Positions 54,330 to 56,527 of a stretch of DNA of 56,527 bases are shown in pieces (position 1 is the stretch's first letter; every line of letters begins with the position of its first letter). Position numbers and translations under genes: made by a program. Origin of the DNA: Alphaproteobacteria bacterium (GTDB lineage Bacteria; Pseudomonadota; Alphaproteobacteria; DSM-16000; Inquilinaceae); contig JANQSN010000048.1 of the NCBI GenBank assembly GCA_028284045.1, positions 1 to 56,527 on the forward strand. Reading direction: 5' to 3'. Below the pieces are notes generated by a model that had not been told where the DNA came from, made no database searches, and saw only the letters and a list, made by a program, of their open reading frames with translations.

Positions 54330-56527
54330 TTACGGGGTGCCCTCTCCCAGGAACGCCCCCACCTCCGCCACCGCCTCCGCCAGCCCGAGGCGCTCGACCG
54401 CCACGCCGTCGGGAAACGTGTCGGTCAGGCGAGTCGGCGTCATGGCGTCGAGGATGACGAAGACGCCGCGGTCGTCGGCGCGGCGGATCAGGCGGCCATA
54501 GGCTTGCTTCAGGCGCAGACGGGTGAGGCGGTCGTCATAGCGGGCCTTGCCGAACGCCTCGCGCCGCGCCTTGTGCAGCAGCGTCGGGCGCGGCCACGGC
54601 ACCCGGTCGAAGACGATCAGGCGCAAGGCCGGCCCCGGCACGTCGATGCCGTCGCGCAAGGCATCGGTGCCGAGCAGGCACGCCCGCGGCTCACTTCGGA
54701 AAATCTCCACCAGCGTCGCCGGGTCGATGCCGTCGACATGCTGGGCGAGCAGCGTCAGCCCTGCCTCTTCCAGCGGGCGGGCGATGCGGGCGTGCACCGC
54801 GCGCAGCCGCGTGATGGCGGTGAACAGGCCCAAGCCCCCGCCGCCCGACGCCAGGAACAGCGCGCGATAGGCCGCCGCCACCTGGTCGGGATCGTCCCGG
54901 CGCACGTCGCGCACCACCAGGACACGCGTCTGGGCGGCGTAGTCGAAGGGCGAGGGCACCCGTGCGCGCAAGGCCGGCTGCGGCAGATGGGCGAAGCCGG
55001 TCTGCGCCTCCGCCGCCGGCCAGCCGGCCGCGTCCGGCCCGTCCGCCGCCGCCCCGTCGTTGCGGTCGGTCAGGGTGGCGGAGGTGACCAACAGGCCGTG
55101 CGCGCCGGCCGCCACCTGGTCGATGAACGGCACCGTCGGGTCGATCCAGTGGCGGTAGAAGCCGGCGTCGACCTCGCGCCCCTCCGCCCGCGCGACGGCG
55201 AACCAGTCGAGCCGGCCGGGCGGTGCCGGCCGGCCCAGCCCCTCGGCCATCGCGATCCAGGCGGCGACCTGCTGGACCGTGCGGCGTTCCAGCGTGCGCA
55301 CCACCGCCTCGATGCGCAGGCGCGTCTGGGTGTCCAGCGTGTCCGCCTCGTCGTCGAGGCGCCCGGCCAGCGCCCGGGCCAGCCGCCGCATGGGCGCATG
55401 CAGCCGCCGGAGGGCGGCGGCCAGCGCCGCCGCGGCCTCGGCCAGACCGTCGATGGGGTCGTCGGTCGGGCATTCCAGGTCGTAGGGACCCTCGCGGCCC
55501 GGCGCGCGGGCGCGCACCTGGCGGCGCACCAGCCCCAAGACCTGTTCCGTCGGGCCGACCGGGCGACCCTCGACCAGGCGGGCGAGCCAACCTTCGCCGG
55601 GCAGGCCGCGCGCCGTGCCGGCGATCTGCGCCAGCGCTTCGGCGGCGTCGGCCGCCGCGTCGGCGTCGGCGGGTAACAGGTCCTCCACCCGCCGCGCCAG
55701 GCCGCGCCCGCGCGCTGCCCGGCCCGACTGGCCGCCGATCAGCCAGCGCCGCAGGTCATGGGTCTCGCTGCCCGACAGATGCGCGGCGAAGGTGCCGTCG
55801 GCCGCATCGAACAGGTGATGGCCCTCGTCGAACACATAGCGCAGCGGCAACACGGTGTCGTCGAGCCCGCCCAGTGCGGCCTGCACCATGACCAGCGCAT
55901 GGTTGGCGACGACGATGCGGGCGCGCCGGGCGCGGCGCACGCTGCGCTCGATGAAGCAGCGGCCGTAATGGGTGCAGGCGGAATAGAGGCACTCGCCGCG
56001 CCGGTCGGCCAGGCCCAGGCTCATCGGCCGGCCGATCAGATCGACCAGCCAGCCCGGCAGGTCGCCGCTGAGATCGCCGTCGCGGGTCGCCGCGATCCAG
56101 CGCGCCATCAGGCCCAGCGCGACCGCGTACGCCCCGTCCAGCGCCTGGCCGCGCACCGCCTCTTCGTAGTTCAGCAGACATAGGTAGTTCTCCCGCCCCT
56201 TGCGGATGACCACATGGCGCGCCTTGTCGCGGCGGTCGGGGTAGAGGCGGTCCAGCTCGCCGTCGATCTGGTGCTGCAGGTTGCGGGTGTAGGTGCTGAT
56301 CCACACCGGGGCGCCGCTCGCCTCCGCCCACAGGCTGGCCGGCGCCAGATAGCCCAGGGTCTTGCCGACGCCGGTGCCGGCCTCGGCCAGCACCGCCTCC
56401 GGCCGGTCGGGGTGTTGGCGGGGGCGGAAGGCGGCGCTGACGGCGCTGGCGTAGTCGGCCTGCTGCGGCCGTTCCTCCGCAGGGTCGCCGGCCCGGGCAC
56501 CGACCAGGGCGGCAAGCCGGCGGCGCG
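54330..56527 (-). CDS. DinG/XPD-family ATP-dependent DNA helicase, N-terminus outside the window
   Basis: At least 732 codons, open to the right edge: the frame continues above 56393 as QQADYASAVSAAFRPRQHP, typical of DinG-like proteins. Walker A EAGTGVGKTLGYLAP, iron-sulfur cluster cysteines in CLLNYEEA and CLYSACTHYGRC, the DEAH-type box VFDEGHHLFDAADG, SATLTDRNDG (motif III region), and C-terminal motifs LLGTDALRDGIDVPG and LKQAYGRLIRRADDRG are visible. These 5'-to-3' Fe-S helicases resolve DNA structures such as R-loops. Fully visible except the start. Copy D of the repeat follows its stop. Confidence 0.9.
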   Translation of the reverse strand, partial: RRRLAALVGARAGDPAEERPQQADYASAVSAAFRPRQHPDRPEAVLAEAGTGVGKTLGYLAPASLWAEASGAPVWISTYTRNLQHQIDGELDRLYPDRRDKARHVVIRKGRENYLCLLNYEEAVRGQALDGAYAVALGLMARWIAATRDGDLSGDLPGWLVDLIGRPMSLGLADRRGECLYSACTHYGRCFIERSVRRARRARIVVANHALVMVQAALGGLDDTVLPLRYVFDEGHHLFDAADGTFAAHLSGSETHDLRRWLIGGQSGRAARGRGLARRVEDLLPADADAAADAAEALAQIAGTARGLPGEGWLARLVEGRPVGPTEQVLGLVRRQVRARAPGREGPYDLECPTDDPIDGLAEAAAALAAALRRLHAPMRRLARALAGRLDDEADTLDTQTRLRIEAVVRTLERRTVQQVAAWIAMAEGLGRPAPPGRLDWFAVARAEGREVDAGFYRHWIDPTVPFIDQVAAGAHGLLVTSATLTDRNDGAAADGPDAAGWPAAEAQTGFAHLPQPALRARVPSPFDYAAQTRVLVVRDVRRDDPDQVAAAYRALFLASGGGGLGLFTAITRLRAVHARIARPLEEAGLTLLAQHVDGIDPATLVEIFRSEPRACLLGTDALRDGIDVPGPALRLIVFDRVPWPRPTLLHKARREAFGKARYDDRLTRLRLKQAYGRLIRRADDRGVFVILDAMTPTRLTDTFPDGVAVERLGLAEAVAEVGAFLGEGTP

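Overview
The window is a very GC-rich (roughly 70%), densely coded bacterial chromosome segment. Gene content (Coq7-type ubiquinone hydroxylase, DsbB, CoA-transferase, TRAP receptor, an HisRS with eukaryote/archaeon-like motifs, a seven-gene Mrp antiporter operon) and style of the intergenic palindromes suggest an alphaproteobacterium, perhaps Rhodospirillales; the order is an inference, not a measurement. I saw no rRNA, tRNA, transposase, phage gene or CRISPR array, and no gene-free stretch longer than 300 bases.

Layout. 1-3016: LacI-type repressor, divergent from an acyl-CoA transferase with a promoter and LacI-like operator between them. 3035-4146: coq7 and dsbB, overlapping. 4317-26677: fourteen consecutive plus-strand genes forming an expanded srfABC-like locus: SPFH-GYF2 protein, zinc-ribbon membrane protein, membrane-anchored trypsin-like protease and a membrane protein sharing its N-terminal domain, SrfB (actin/Hsp70-fold ATPase), SrfC (dynamin-like GTPase), a (Pro-Glu)n spacer protein with a Sel1-like end, exported SH3-like/vWA protein, ABC ATPase and permease, exported FGE-sulfatase/coiled-coil protein, glycine-zipper lipoprotein, a TIR/deoxyribosyltransferase-like protein with a helical-repeat tail, and a coiled-coil lipoprotein. 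26759-27853: a lone TRAP receptor. 28025-34130: mrpABCDEFG headed by a 58-residue helix-turn-helix gene; a universal stress protein is divergent. 35195-50480: mostly housekeeping (trypsin-like protease, fluoroacetate-dehalogenase-like hydrolase, hisS, mutL, lipoprotein, HAD phosphatase, pgi, asd, CoA-lyase, methyltransferase, TerB-like protein, AEC transporter, glgC). 50500-54126: a TIR/NB-ARC/14xWD40 STAND protein built like animal Apaf-1. 54330-end: a truncated DinG-family helicase.

How it may work together. The 4.3-26.7 kb block is the best candidate for an undescribed system: an envelope-spanning assembly with two cytosolic nucleotide-driven machines (SrfB, SrfC), at least four membrane-anchored partners with long periplasmic or extracellular tails (a protease, a YfaP-like beta domain, a rigid Pro-Glu rod), exported vWA and FGE-like recognition proteins, a lipoprotein-type ABC exporter, two lipoproteins and a TIR-like possible sensor/effector. 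Only the srfABC core has a name; the role (envelope stress, contact, toxin delivery or defence) is inference.

Two families of structured intergenic repeat recur: a 112-190 bp element with CCCTCCCCC/GGGGGAGGG ends (21.8, 27.9 and 54.2 kb, plus a half copy at 36.1 kb) and a bipartite double hairpin (35.1 and 49.1 kb).
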